NCBI GenBank assembly: GCA_023438245.1
Contig: JAEXRD010000141.1
Coordinates: 1-9,564 of the forward strand
Length of the DNA: 9,564 nucleotides
Source of the DNA: Pseudomonadota bacterium
GTDB lineage: Bacteria; Desulfobacterota; Desulfovibrionia; Desulfovibrionales; Desulfovibrionaceae
Reading direction: 5' to 3'
A program made the position numbers and the translations under genes. The notes beneath the pieces were generated by a model. It was not told where the DNA came from, made no database searches, and saw only the letters and a program-made list of their open reading frames with translations. Positions 1-6,483 of this stretch are shown here, one piece after another. How positions within the stretch are numbered: the stretch's first letter is position 1; each line of letters begins with the position of its first letter.

Positions 1-49
1 CCCCCCCCCCCCCGCCCCCCCTCCCCACCCCTTAAAAGCTTTTCATGGG
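1..49. repeat. C-rich left end with a possible partial intergenic repeat
   Basis: The window opens with 13 C, one G and seven more C, then a C-rich stretch and the 10-bp palindrome AAAAGCTTTT (34-43) followed by CATGGGG. The pattern CCCCTT..AAAG.CTTTTCA.GGG is shared, with small gaps, by the segment after the hairpin downstream of nadE (9334-9358). It may therefore be the truncated tail of the same intergenic repeat family, whose hairpin would lie left of the window. The homopolymer could instead mark an assembly end. The shared pattern is short and gapped, so the assignment is tentative. Confidence 0.4.
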
Positions 50-100
50 GGTGCTGGGTTAGGCCAAGGTCGGCAGCGCCCCTGGCGGGCATCTCCGCCC

Positions 101-129
101 TTGCCGCACGTGGCGAATATGCGTACAAA
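101..129 (+). promoter_or_regulatory. Candidate sigma-70 promoter for the epimerase-like gene
   Basis: TTGCCG (101-106, 4 of 6 to TTGACA) and TACAAA (124-129, 4 of 6 to TATAAT) are separated by exactly 17 bases. The predicted start of transcription falls at about 135-137, on the ATG at 136. No Shine-Dalgarno sequence precedes that ATG, so a leaderless transcript is possible. A small inverted repeat, GGCGG (84-88) and CCGCC (95-99), lies just upstream. In GC-rich DNA, two 4-of-6 boxes can occur by chance. Confidence 0.4.
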
Positions 130-135
130 ATAGCC

Positions 136-1074
136 ATGAGAATCCTCATTCTGGGCGGAACGGGTTTTATCGGCAGGGAGCTGTGTGCGCGGCTGGTTCG
201 GGCCGGGCACGAAGTGGTGGTTCCATCGCGCAGGCCGGAGAAGGTGGCGCAAAGCCTCGGGAGGGTTGCGCCGGGCGTCGTCGGCGTGCCCTTTGACGGC
301 AGGACCGGCGAGGGCTGGGCGCATCTGCTGGGTCCGGGCGCGGCCATCGTGAACCTGGCGGGCGAGAACATCGGCGACGCGCGCTGGACCGAGGAGAAGA
401 AGCGCGCGATCCTGGGGAGCAGGCTCAGCGCGGGCGCGGCGGCCATGGACGCGCTGCGGCGCGCGGGCGAGGCCGGGCGCGGCCTGCCGGATGTTCTGGT
501 GCAGGCCTCGGCCGTGGGCTACTACGGCGCGCGCGGGCCGGAGGACATCACCGAGGACGAACCGGCGGGCAGCGGATTTCTGGCCGAGGTGTGCACGCGC
601 TGGGAGGACTCCACGCGCGGGGCCGAGAGCCTGGGCGTTCGGCGCTGCGTGGTGCGCACCAGCATGGTGCTGGGCTCCGGCGGCGCGCTGGCGAAGATGC
701 TGCCCATCTTCCGCTGGGGCCTGGGCGGGCCGCTGGGCAGCGGCAGGCAGGCGGTGCCCTGGATCCACCTGGAGGACGAGGCCGGGGCCATCCAGTTCCT
801 GCTGGAGAACGCGGGCTGTTCCGGGCCGTACAACCTGGCCGCGCCCGAGGCCGCGGACTCGCGCTCCTTCGCCCGCGAACTTGGCCGGGCGCTGGGCCGC
901 CCGGCGTTTCTGCCCGCGCCGGGGCTTGCGCTCAGGCTCATATTGGGCCAAATGGCCGAGGAGGTGCTGCTTTCCGGCGCGCGGGCCGTGCCCGCGAGGT
1001 TGATCGCGGCGGGATACCGGTTCCGGCACCCGGCGCTGCACGGGGCGCTGGCCGAGATCCTCGGCAGGCCGTAG
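136..1074 (+). CDS. TIGR01777 family NAD(P)-binding epimerase-like protein
   Basis: This 312-residue protein belongs to the SDR39U1/YfcH branch of the extended short-chain dehydrogenase superfamily. It has an N-terminal Rossmann glycine motif GGTGFIG (7-13), the family stretch NLAGENIGDARW (73-84), the segment SAVGYYG (125-131) at the place of the SDR catalytic tyrosine, and a C-terminal DUF1731-like region (about 258-309). The length is normal for the family. The ATG at 136 is chosen because the first beta strand starts immediately after it; no Shine-Dalgarno sequence is visible. The family is cytosolic and widespread, and its substrate and reaction are largely unknown, so no pathway is assigned. 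The next gene starts 27 bases downstream on the same strand, which suggests co-transcription with the two response regulators. Family membership is secure and function is not. Confidence 0.92.
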   Translation: MRILILGGTGFIGRELCARLVRAGHEVVVPSRRPEKVAQSLGRVAPGVVGVPFDGRTGEGWAHLLGPGAAIVNLAGENIGDARWTEEKKRAILGSRLSAGAAAMDALRRAGEAGRGLPDVLVQASAVGYYGARGPEDITEDEPAGSGFLAEVCTRWEDSTRGAESLGVRRCVVRTSMVLGSGGALAKMLPIFRWGLGGPLGSGRQAVPWIHLEDEAGAIQFLLENAGCSGPYNLAAPEAADSRSFARELGRALGRPAFLPAPGLALRLILGQMAEEVLLSGARAVPARLIAAGYRFRHPALHGALAEILGRP

Positions 1075-1101
1075 GATTTCCGGGAAGGGGCAAGGGGGCA
1101 C

Positions 1102-2214
1102 ATGGGCAAGGGACGCATCCTCGTTGTCGAGGACGAGACCATCGTGGCGCTGGACGTGCAGTCCAGGCTCGCGCGGCTGGGCTACGAGGCCGTGGGCCAC
1201 GCAGTGACCGGCAGGCAGGCCCTGGACATGGTCGGCGCCCTGCGCCCGGACCTGGTGCTCATGGACGTCATGCTCGAGGGCAGCGCCATGGACGGCATCG
1301 ACGCCGCCTCGGAGATCACCCACCGGATGAAGATTCCGGTGGTGTACCTCACCGCCTACGCCGACGAGGCCACCCTGGAGCGCGCCAAGCGCACCTCGCC
1401 GCTGGGCTACCTGACCAAGCCCTTCGCCGACCACGAGCTTTCGCTGACCATCGAGCTGGCGCTGTTCAAGCACCGGGCCGAGGCCGAGCAGCGCGCCGGC
1501 ATGGAGGCGCTGCGCACGGCCTTCCGCCAGACGGTGCGCGCGCTCTCCAGCATGGCCGAGAAGCGCGACCCGTACACCGCCGGGCACCAGCAGCGCGTGG
1601 CCCGGCTGGCCTGCGCCATCGGGCGCGGGCTGGGGCTCACGTCCGAGGCCATGGAGGGCCTGGAGGTGGCGGGCATCCTGCACGACATCGGCAAGATCTA
1701 CGTGCCCGCGGAGATCCTCTCCAAGCCCACGCGGCTGTCGCACATGGAGATGGGCATCGTGAAGACCCACCCCGAGGTGGGCTACGAGATATTGCGCGAG
1801 GTGGCCTTTCCCTGGCCCGTGGCCCGCGCGGTGATGGAGCACCACGAGCGCATGGACGGCTCCGGCTATCCCGGCGGGCTGAAAGGGGCGGACATCTGCC
1901 GCGAGGCGCGCATCCTGGCCGTGGCCGACGTGGTGGAGGCCATGAGCTCGCACCGGCCCTACCGCGCCAGCCTGGGCATCGAGGCCGCGCTGGCCGAGGT
2001 GGCCGAGGGCCGGGGCAGGCGCTACGACCCCGACGCCGTGGACGTCTGCCTGGAGCTGATGCGCGAGGGCAATTTCCAGTTCGAGGAGCTGAACGGCAAC
2101 GGTGCGCTCCTCCCGGATACGGGCGAGCGCCGCAACGGGGTGCGCGGCATGGTGCGCCCGGCCAACGGCGGGGAAGCCAGCGCGCCCGGGCAGATCCCGG
2201 CGGGAGAGGAGTGA
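1102..2214 (+). CDS. Response regulator with HD-GYP c-di-GMP phosphodiesterase domain
   Basis: This 370-residue cytosolic regulator is RpfG-like in architecture. The receiver domain (about 5-122) has the acidic pair E10/D11, phospho-acceptor D55, switch T84 and K106 of TKP. A linker helix leads to the HD-GYP domain (about 140-325), which keeps H162, the HD pair H194-D195 in LHDIGK, H223, the tract HHERMDGSGYP (247-257) and D276 of VADVVEAM. All expected metal ligands and the GYP signature are present, so hydrolysis of cyclic di-GMP, controlled by phosphorylation of D55, is the expected activity. The last 40 residues are low in predicted structure. The ATG at 1102 is preceded by a purine-rich stretch (AAGGGG, 1085-1090, and AAGGGGG, 1092-1098). 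The stop lies 4 bases before the sigma-54 regulator, so the two are translationally close and almost certainly one operon. The partner kinase is not in the window. Confidence 0.94.
   Translation: MGKGRILVVEDETIVALDVQSRLARLGYEAVGHAVTGRQALDMVGALRPDLVLMDVMLEGSAMDGIDAASEITHRMKIPVVYLTAYADEATLERAKRTSPLGYLTKPFADHELSLTIELALFKHRAEAEQRAGMEALRTAFRQTVRALSSMAEKRDPYTAGHQQRVARLACAIGRGLGLTSEAMEGLEVAGILHDIGKIYVPAEILSKPTRLSHMEMGIVKTHPEVGYEILREVAFPWPVARAVMEHHERMDGSGYPGGLKGADICREARILAVADVVEAMSSHRPYRASLGIEAALAEVAEGRGRRYDPDAVDVCLELMREGNFQFEELNGNGALLPDTGERRNGVRGMVRPANGGEASAPGQIPAGEE
2205..2211 (+). promoter_or_regulatory. Shine-Dalgarno AGAGGAG deciding the GTG start at 2219
   Basis: AGAGGAG lies inside the last codons of the HD-GYP gene and ends 7 bases before the GTG at 2219. 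It supports that start over the in-frame ATG at 2102, which would add 39 Arg/Ala-rich residues unlike any receiver domain and would overlap the upstream gene by more than 100 bases. Confidence 0.8.
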
Positions 2215-2218
2215 GAGC

Positions 2219-3661
2219 GTGAGCCAAAAGGGCCGGGTTCTGGTGGTGGACGACGAGGCGGGCATCCGCTTCTCGCTCAAGGGCATCCTGGAGGACGAGG
2301 GCTTCGCCGTGGCCGAGGCCGAGAGCGGCGAGGCCGGGCTGGAGGCCCTGGAGGGCGGGGAGCCCTTCGACCTCATGTTCCTGGACATCTGGCTGCCGGG
2401 GCTGGACGGCATGGCCGTGCTGGAGCGCGTGAAGGACTCGCGCCCGGACCTGCCCGTGGTCATGATCTCCGGCCACGGCACCATCGAGACCGCGGTGACG
2501 GCCATCAAGAAGGGGGCGTTCGATTTCATCGAGAAGCCGCTTTCGCTGGAGAAGGTGGTGGTGGCGGCGGAAAAGGCCCTGGAGGTGGCCCGCCTGCGCC
2601 AGGAGAACCAGGCCCTGCGCCACAGCCTGGGCGAGGGCGAAGTCCGCCTCACGGGCGAATCCCCGGCCATCCGCGACCTGCGCGAGATGATCGGCCAGGT
2701 GGCCCCCACCGACGCCTGGGTGCTCATCACCGGCGAGAACGGCACCGGCAAGGAGATCGCCGCCCGCCTGCTGCACGCCCAGAGCAGGCGCGCCCACCAG
2801 CCGCTGGTGGCCGTCAATTGCGCGGCCATCCCGGAGGAGCTCATCGAGAGCGAGCTGTTCGGGCACGAGAAAGGCGCCTTCACCGGGGCCGACCGCGCCC
2901 AGGCGGGCAAGTTCGAGCTGGCCCACAAGGGCACCCTGTTCCTGGACGAGATCGGCGACATGAGCCTGAAGACCCAGGCCAAGATTTTGCGCATCCTGCA
3001 GGAGCAGCGCTTCGAGCACGTGGGCGGCCGCAAGACCATCTGCGTGGACGTGCGCGTCATCGCCGCCACCAACAAGGACCTGCCCGCCGAGATCAAGGCC
3101 GGGAACTTCCGCGAGGACCTGGACTACCGGCTCAAGGTCATTCCGCTCACCGTGCCGCCCCTGCGCGAGCGCACCGGCGACATCGCGCTCTTGATCGCCG
3201 ACTTCGTGGACCAGCTGGCGCGGCGCGGGGCCTTCAAGCGCGTCACCTTCACGCCCCAGGCCCTGGAGGCGCTGGCCAGCTACCCCTGGCCCGGCAACGT
3301 GCGCGAGCTGAAGAATTTCGTGGAGCGCATGCTCATCATCCACGGCGGACGCGAGGTGGGCCCGGACCGCCTGCCGCCGGAGATCCTGGCCCAGGCGGTG
3401 GGCTCCGCCGCCGCCAAGGCCGCCGCGCCCGCCCCGCAGGCCGTGGACCTGGCCGCCTCCGACGACGAGGACGACATCCCCTCGGACTTCCAGGCCGGGC
3501 CGCTGGACCTCAAGGCCGCGCGCGCCGCCTTCGAGGCCCGCTTCCTGGAGGCCAAGCTCAAGGAATTCAGCGGCAACGTCAGCCGCCTGGCCGAGGCCGT
3601 GGGCCTGGACCGCAGCTCGCTGTACCGCAAGCTCAAGGGGTACGGGCTCATGGCCGAGTAG
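2219..3661 (+). CDS. Sigma-54-dependent response regulator, NtrC/NtrX class
   Basis: With the GTG start this is a 480-residue DNA-binding activator of RNA polymerase carrying sigma-54. The receiver (about 6-122) has D11/D12, phospho-acceptor D56, S84 and K106. The AAA+ domain (about 143-375) has Walker A GENGTGKE (172-179), the sigma-54 contact loop GAFTGA (219-224), Walker B GTLFLDEIGD (238-247), R304 in DYRL, and WPGNVREL (357-364). An Ala/Pro/Asp-rich linker (about 395-430) precedes a Fis-type helix-turn-helix (about 450-475). No key residue is missing, so it should be an active ATPase that responds to phosphorylation. The receiver phrase FDFIEKPLSLEKVV recalls NtrX, but no NtrY-like kinase is adjacent, so I give no gene symbol. 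It starts 4 bases after the HD-GYP gene. I found no convincing -24/-12 element in the window, so its targets are probably elsewhere. Confidence 0.94.
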   Translation: MSQKGRVLVVDDEAGIRFSLKGILEDEGFAVAEAESGEAGLEALEGGEPFDLMFLDIWLPGLDGMAVLERVKDSRPDLPVVMISGHGTIETAVTAIKKGAFDFIEKPLSLEKVVVAAEKALEVARLRQENQALRHSLGEGEVRLTGESPAIRDLREMIGQVAPTDAWVLITGENGTGKEIAARLLHAQSRRAHQPLVAVNCAAIPEELIESELFGHEKGAFTGADRAQAGKFELAHKGTLFLDEIGDMSLKTQAKILRILQEQRFEHVGGRKTICVDVRVIAATNKDLPAEIKAGNFREDLDYRLKVIPLTVPPLRERTGDIALLIADFVDQLARRGAFKRVTFTPQALEALASYPWPGNVRELKNFVERMLIIHGGREVGPDRLPPEILAQAVGSAAAKAAAPAPQAVDLAASDDEDDIPSDFQAGPLDLKAARAAFEARFLEAKLKEFSGNVSRLAEAVGLDRSSLYRKLKGYGLMAE

Positions 3662-3697
3662 GGCCTGATTCGAAAAGCGTCTTTTGCCCCCTGGACA
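3662..3697 (+). repeat. 36-nt post-stop repeat, copy 1
   Basis: Starting at the first base after the TAG of the sigma-54 regulator, these 36 bases align without gaps to the reverse complement of 4652-4687, with 29 of 36 identical. The best-conserved part is AGCGTCTTTTGCCCCCTGG (3676-3694; 18 of 19 matched). The other copy lies three bases after the stop of the CBS gene, in the same orientation relative to that gene. A 5-bp hairpin AAAAG/CTTTT (3673-3685) exists here but not in the other copy, so it is not what is conserved. Confidence 0.65.
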
Positions 3698-3765
3698 CGG
3701 GCGCGGCGAAGAACATCGCCTTGAACCCGCCCAGGCCGGAACACGCACAGAGAAGGAGGAATCCC

Positions 3766-4452
3766 ATGCGCAAGACAGCACTCGCCCTCGCGCTCGCAAC
3801 CGCCCTGGCCGCCCCGGCCCCTGGCCTGGCGGGCTGGTTCGGGCCCACCGTGGACCCGGAGTTGGTGGCCCAGGTGCCCCAGGACAAGCGCGGAGCCATG
3901 GACAAGGCCGACTTCGAGCTGGCCGTGGCCCTGCAGGAGCTGGACCTGGCCAAGCTGAAGGAAGAGCTGGCCGACCGCCAGCAGGACCTGGCCGAACTGG
4001 GCACCAAGCTGGCCAAGGCCCGCCAGAAGCAGGCCGAGCTGACCCTGGACCTGGCCCGCATCGAGGCCGTGGACGCCCAGGGCCTGGGCAAGAAGGCCGA
4101 CAACGTCAAGATCCTGGGCGAGGTGCGCGGCGACCTGACCAAGAACGACGCCGAGCGCATCCAGCTCAAGGCCAAGATGGACCAGACGGAGCTGTTCATC
4201 CGCGACCTGACCCAGCGCGTGGGCGTGAAGGACAAGCAGGTGCAGGAGTTCAAGGGGCGGCGCTCGGGCCCATCCTCTCCGGCCAGCCCGCCCAGCCCGG
4301 CGATCGCCCCGGCCAAGTCCGCGCCCGCTCCGGCCCCGCAGCCCGCGCCGCCGACCGAAAAGGCCCCCATCACCGAGGTGGTCAAGGAGACCGCCGGTCC
4401 GGCCCCGGCCCCTGCGGCCAAGCCCGTGCCCGAGGGCGATCTGAAGAACTAG
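3766..4452 (+). CDS. Secreted coiled-coil protein of unknown function
   Basis: This 228-residue protein is not one I recognise. It begins with a clear Sec signal peptide: positive n-region MRK, then a hydrophobic Ala/Leu core, with likely cleavage after A22 (PGLA|GW). There is no lipobox cysteine and no cysteine at all, so it is probably soluble in the periplasm or outside the cell. Residues about 46-104 and 117-163 are charged, with Leu/Ala heptad spacing that indicates coiled coils (for example LAKLKEELADRQQDLAEL, 61-78). Residues about 168-228 are rich in Pro and Ala and probably disordered. The ATG at 3766 has a very strong ribosome site, AGAAGGAGGA (3751-3760), which suggests high expression. 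It sits 104 bases after the sigma-54 regulator and before a terminator, so it is either the last gene of that unit or transcribed alone. A structural or envelope-spanning role is conceivable but unproven. Confidence 0.85.
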   Translation: MRKTALALALATALAAPAPGLAGWFGPTVDPELVAQVPQDKRGAMDKADFELAVALQELDLAKLKEELADRQQDLAELGTKLAKARQKQAELTLDLARIEAVDAQGLGKKADNVKILGEVRGDLTKNDAERIQLKAKMDQTELFIRDLTQRVGVKDKQVQEFKGRRSGPSSPASPPSPAIAPAKSAPAPAPQPAPPTEKAPITEVVKETAGPAPAPAAKPVPEGDLKN

Positions 4453-4471
4453 ACCCGCTTTTCCACGCTAA

Positions 4472-4503
4472 AAAAGGCCGGAGGCTTGCGCCCCCGGCCT
4501 TTT
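4472..4503. terminator. Bidirectional hairpin terminator between convergent genes
   Basis: Arms 4472-4485 and 4490-4503 form a 14-bp stem with one A-C mismatch and a TTGC loop. On the + strand the stem ends in TTTT and is followed by CATTT, 19 bases after the coiled-coil gene stop. On the - strand the stem is followed by six T (complement of 4470-4475), so it can also stop transcripts arriving from the CBS gene. The A-tract/stem/T-tract layout is typical of a bidirectional intrinsic terminator. Confidence 0.85.
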
Positions 4504-4558
4504 CATTTCCACGGATCGTCAGCGGGCCACGAGGGCCACGCGGGGCCTGTCTCCGGCA

Positions 4559-4590
4559 GATGGATTTCGTTCCCTGGCAAGAAAGGATTC
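4559..4590 (+). repeat. Dispersed repeat beginning GATGGATTT, copy A
   Basis: These 32 bases match 9496-9527 at 24 of 32 positions without gaps. Shared blocks are GATGGATTT, CCTGGC and a purine-rich GGA segment. In both copies the element is followed by a G-rich stretch: here GGCTGGGGGCCGGGG, at the other site a 25-base G tract. Both copies are intergenic and in the same orientation. The match is too short to name a family. Confidence 0.5.
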
Positions 4591-4643
4591 GGCTGGGGGC
4601 CGGGGATAGTACTCTTCGGTACAGCCCCGGCCCCCAGCCGAAT
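4587..4643. terminator. Perfect 19-bp inverted repeat, possible CBS-gene terminator
   Basis: The arms 4587-4605 and 4625-4643 are perfect reverse complements, mostly G/C. The 19-base interior holds a second inverted repeat, GTAC (4609-4612) and GTAC (4619-4622), around TCTTCG. Read on the - strand it follows the CBS gene stop by 48 bases and is succeeded by CCTTTCTTGCC, an imperfect T tract. It could terminate that gene or stabilise its 3' end. There is no T tract on the + strand side. The structure is certain, the role is inferred. Confidence 0.6.
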
Positions 4644-4651
4644 CATGACGA

Positions 4652-4687
4652 TGCCCAGGGGGCGAAAGACGCTGCCGGGATCAGGCC
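4652..4687 (-). repeat. 36-nt post-stop repeat, copy 2
   Basis: On the - strand this starts three bases after the CBS gene stop codon and matches the segment directly after the sigma-54 regulator (3662-3697) at 29 of 36 positions. The two copies are inverted relative to the chromosome but sit in the same place relative to their genes. The perfect inverted repeat follows immediately on the - strand. Confidence 0.65.
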
Positions 4688-4691
4688 CGTG

Positions 4692-5348
4692 CTACCCGAC
4701 CACCCAGTACAGCACCTCGAACTTCTCCGACATGCCGGCCTTGAGCTTGTTCAGCTCCTGCTTGTCCAGGTCGCGGATGCGGATGAACACGTCGCGCATG
4801 CCCACGTCGGCGGGCTCGCAGCTGGTCAAGAGGCTCATGACGCGGGCTCCGGCGTCCTTCAGGTAGTCCAGCACGGGCACCAGGCCGCCGGGCTGGTTGG
4901 GCAGGCGCAGGCCGATCTCGATGCCGCCCTCCAGCACGCCGGTGATGCGGATGAGCACCTTGAAGATGTCCGAATCGGTGACGATGCCCACCACCTTGCG
5001 GCCCTCGTCCACCACGGGCATGCCGCCGATGTTGTTCTCCGTCAGCAGCACCGCGGCGCGCTCCACCGTGTCGCCGGGGCTGATGGTCACGACCTTCTTG
5101 GTCATGATGTCCTTCAGCTTGATCTCGGAAAGCAGGTAGTACAGCTCGTGCATGTCCAGGGTGGTGGCCTTGGAGGGCGAGGCGTCCTTGATGTCGCGGT
5201 CGGACACGATGCCCTGCAGCACGCCCTTGTCGTCCACCACGGGGATGCGGCTGATGCGCTTCTCCTTCATGAGCTTGGAGGCCTTCATCATGGAAGTGTC
5301 CGGAGTCAGGGTAACCACGTCCTTGGTCATCCAGTTCTCGATGAGCAT
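4692..5348 (-). CDS. CBS-CBS-ACT domain protein, AcuB-like
   Basis: This 218-residue cytosolic protein has two CBS repeats followed by an ACT-like domain, the AcuB architecture. CBS1 spans about 1-57 (MTKDVVTLTPDTS, 7-19; RIPVVDDKG, 34-42; GIVSDRDI, 46-53). CBS2 spans about 76-133 (IMTKKVVTISPGDT, 81-94; GMPVVDEGR, 109-117; GIVTDSDI, 121-128). The ACT-like region covers about 140-218 with NQPGGLVPVLDYL (151-163). CBS pairs usually bind adenine nucleotides (AMP, ATP, S-adenosylmethionine) and ACT domains small metabolites, so a ligand-sensing regulator is likely; the partner is not known. The ATG at 5348 has an AGGAGGA ribosome site five bases upstream. It is transcribed alone, converging on the coiled-coil gene and diverging from the deacetylase gene. 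The acuB link to acetoin metabolism is not supported by these neighbours, so no symbol is given. Confidence 0.92.
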   Translation of the reverse strand: MLIENWMTKDVVTLTPDTSMMKASKLMKEKRISRIPVVDDKGVLQGIVSDRDIKDASPSKATTLDMHELYYLLSEIKLKDIMTKKVVTISPGDTVERAAVLLTENNIGGMPVVDEGRKVVGIVTDSDIFKVLIRITGVLEGGIEIGLRLPNQPGGLVPVLDYLKDAGARVMSLLTSCEPADVGMRDVFIRIRDLDKQELNKLKAGMSEKFEVLYWVVG

Positions 5349-5353
5349 GCAAA

Positions 5354-5360
5354 TCCTCCT
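5354..5360 (-). promoter_or_regulatory. Shine-Dalgarno AGGAGGA for the CBS-ACT gene
   Basis: On the - strand AGGAGGA ends five bases before the ATG at 5348. It fixes that start and excludes the long - strand reading frame that runs through it from about 6494. Confidence 0.85.
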
Positions 5361-5552
5361 AGAATTTCCGCCGCCGATGCTTCGGGGCGGTTGGCTTCGG
5401 TATTGGCTCCCTTTTACCCCAGCCTGTTCGGCTTGGCTAGTGAAAAATACCGCAACCCCGCTCCAGCACTGGCTCCGAAGGTTGTTCGGCGGCGCGACCG
5501 CCCCCTGCGCGCGCGCTTTACCTTCGCCCCCGGGCGGCGTATTGTCCGGCCC
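5361..5552. promoter_or_regulatory. Divergent intergenic region between CBS-ACT and deacetylase genes
   Basis: This stretch must hold promoters for both divergent genes, but I see no box pair good enough to name. It contains the most A/T-rich pocket nearby (TGAAAAATACC, 5441-5451). A small hairpin, CCGCC (5371-5375) with GGCGG (5386-5390), would lie in the leader of the CBS gene just upstream of its ribosome site. No Shine-Dalgarno sequence precedes the deacetylase ATG. Confidence 0.35.
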
Positions 5553-6452
5553 ATGCATGTTGTGGTGAACGTCGACGATCTTGGCCTGCATCCGGCGGTG
5601 CGGCGCGCCGTGGAGGACCTCTCCGCGCTTTCGCGCGTCACCAGCGCCACCCTGCTGGTCAACGGGCCGGACGCGGCCAGCGCCGCCCGCGCCCTGGCGG
5701 GCTCCTCCGAGAGCCTGGGCATCGGCGTGCACCTGAACATCCTTCGGGGCAGGCCCGAGAGCCCGGCCCACGAGATCCGCGGCCTGCTGCGCGCCGACGG
5801 CCTGTTTTTGGCCAACTACGTGGAGCTCTTCGGCCGCTACCTGACCAAAGCCTTCAGCGTGGACGACGTGGAGCGCGAGTGGACCCGCCAGGTGCAGCGC
5901 GCCCTGGAGCTGGGCGTGACGCCCACCCACCTGGACAGCGAGAAGCACATCCACGTCTGGCCCGGCCTGTTCGAGGCCGCCTGCCGCGTGGCCGCGCGCT
6001 TCGGCATCGGCTGGGTGCGCAGGCCCGTGGAGCTGGTGAGCCCGGCCCGCTGGGACAAGGGCGGCCGCCGCGCGCGCATCCTGAACGCCTTCGCCGTGTG
6101 GCACAAGCTGCCGGGCGCGCTCGGACTGTCCGGCGTAGCCTGCCCCAGGTGCGTGTTCGGCATCGCCGACCAGGGCACGGATCTGTTGCCGCAGCGCCTG
6201 GGTGCGTATATGAAGCGGGTGCGCCCGGACGTGCTGGAGGTGGTGTGCCACCCCGGCGCGGCCATCGCCACCGACGGCCCGCTGCCCGCCGAATACGGCC
6301 CCATGCGCATCGCCGGGCAGTGGCAGGACGAGCGCGACGCCCTGGCCGCCCCGGGCTGGGGACGGGTGCTGCGCGAGAGCGGCGCCCGCCTGGCCCACTA
6401 CGGCCAGCTCGACCCGGCCACCCGCTCTACCCGGCCCGCCGCCCGGCAGTAA
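5553..6452 (+). CDS. ChbG/HpnK (YdjC) family carbohydrate deacetylase
   Basis: This 299-residue protein has the YdjC/ChbG fold signatures: NVDDLG at 6-11 (D8/D9), GVHLNI at 58-63 (H60), THLDSEKHIH at 125-134 (H126, D128, H132, H134), and VCHPGA at 231-236 (H233). These are the expected metal-binding and catalytic residues of family enzymes that remove N-acetyl groups from amino sugars (ChbG on chitobiose, NaxD on polyprenyl-phosphate N-acetylgalactosamine, HpnK in hopanoid clusters). There is no signal peptide, so it is cytosolic. The ATG at 5553 is chosen because the first beta strand with the DD motif follows at once; its ribosome site is poor. The glycosyltransferase begins 31 bases after its stop, which favours a lipid-linked sugar as substrate over chitobiose. 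Residues after about 285 are Arg/Thr/Pro/Ala-rich and probably unstructured. Family is secure, substrate inferred. Confidence 0.9.
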   Translation: MHVVVNVDDLGLHPAVRRAVEDLSALSRVTSATLLVNGPDAASAARALAGSSESLGIGVHLNILRGRPESPAHEIRGLLRADGLFLANYVELFGRYLTKAFSVDDVEREWTRQVQRALELGVTPTHLDSEKHIHVWPGLFEAACRVAARFGIGWVRRPVELVSPARWDKGGRRARILNAFAVWHKLPGALGLSGVACPRCVFGIADQGTDLLPQRLGAYMKRVRPDVLEVVCHPGAAIATDGPLPAEYGPMRIAGQWQDERDALAAPGWGRVLRESGARLAHYGQLDPATRSTRPAARQ

Positions 6453-6483
6453 CCTTTTTCCGCATCCGAACAAGCGAGCGCCC

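Noticed and set aside
2102..2218. Upstream ATG extension of the sigma-54 regulator.
   Set aside because: It would add 39 Arg/Ala/Ser-rich residues before the receiver and overlap the HD-GYP gene; the GTG at 2219 has a good ribosome site.
43..3096. A very long open frame (1017 codons) on the - strand across the epimerase and both regulators.
   Set aside because: It is antisense to three genes with complete family motifs, has low-complexity His/Gly/Ala/Arg composition, no domain and no ribosome site. Long antisense frames are expected in GC-rich DNA.
3699..3732. Nested inverted repeat (GGGCG/CGCCC with GGCGA/TCGCC) between the sigma-54 and coiled-coil genes as a terminator.
   Set aside because: No T tract follows, the inner and outer stems are only 5 bp, and such pairs are common at this GC content.
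1637..3799. Another long - strand open frame (720 codons) opposite both response regulators.
   Set aside because: Its Gly/Leu/His-rich composition mirrors the codons of the sense genes; no motif or start signal is present.
5470..5486. Possible sigma-54 promoter (TGGCTCCGAAGGTTGTT) ahead of the deacetylase gene.
   Set aside because: The spacing between the two elements is one base too long and the essential GC of the -12 element is missing.
3684..5552. Upstream in-frame extension of the deacetylase reading frame through the coiled-coil gene and the antisense CBS gene.
   Set aside because: It overlaps two real genes, is low complexity, and the deacetylase fold starts at 5553.
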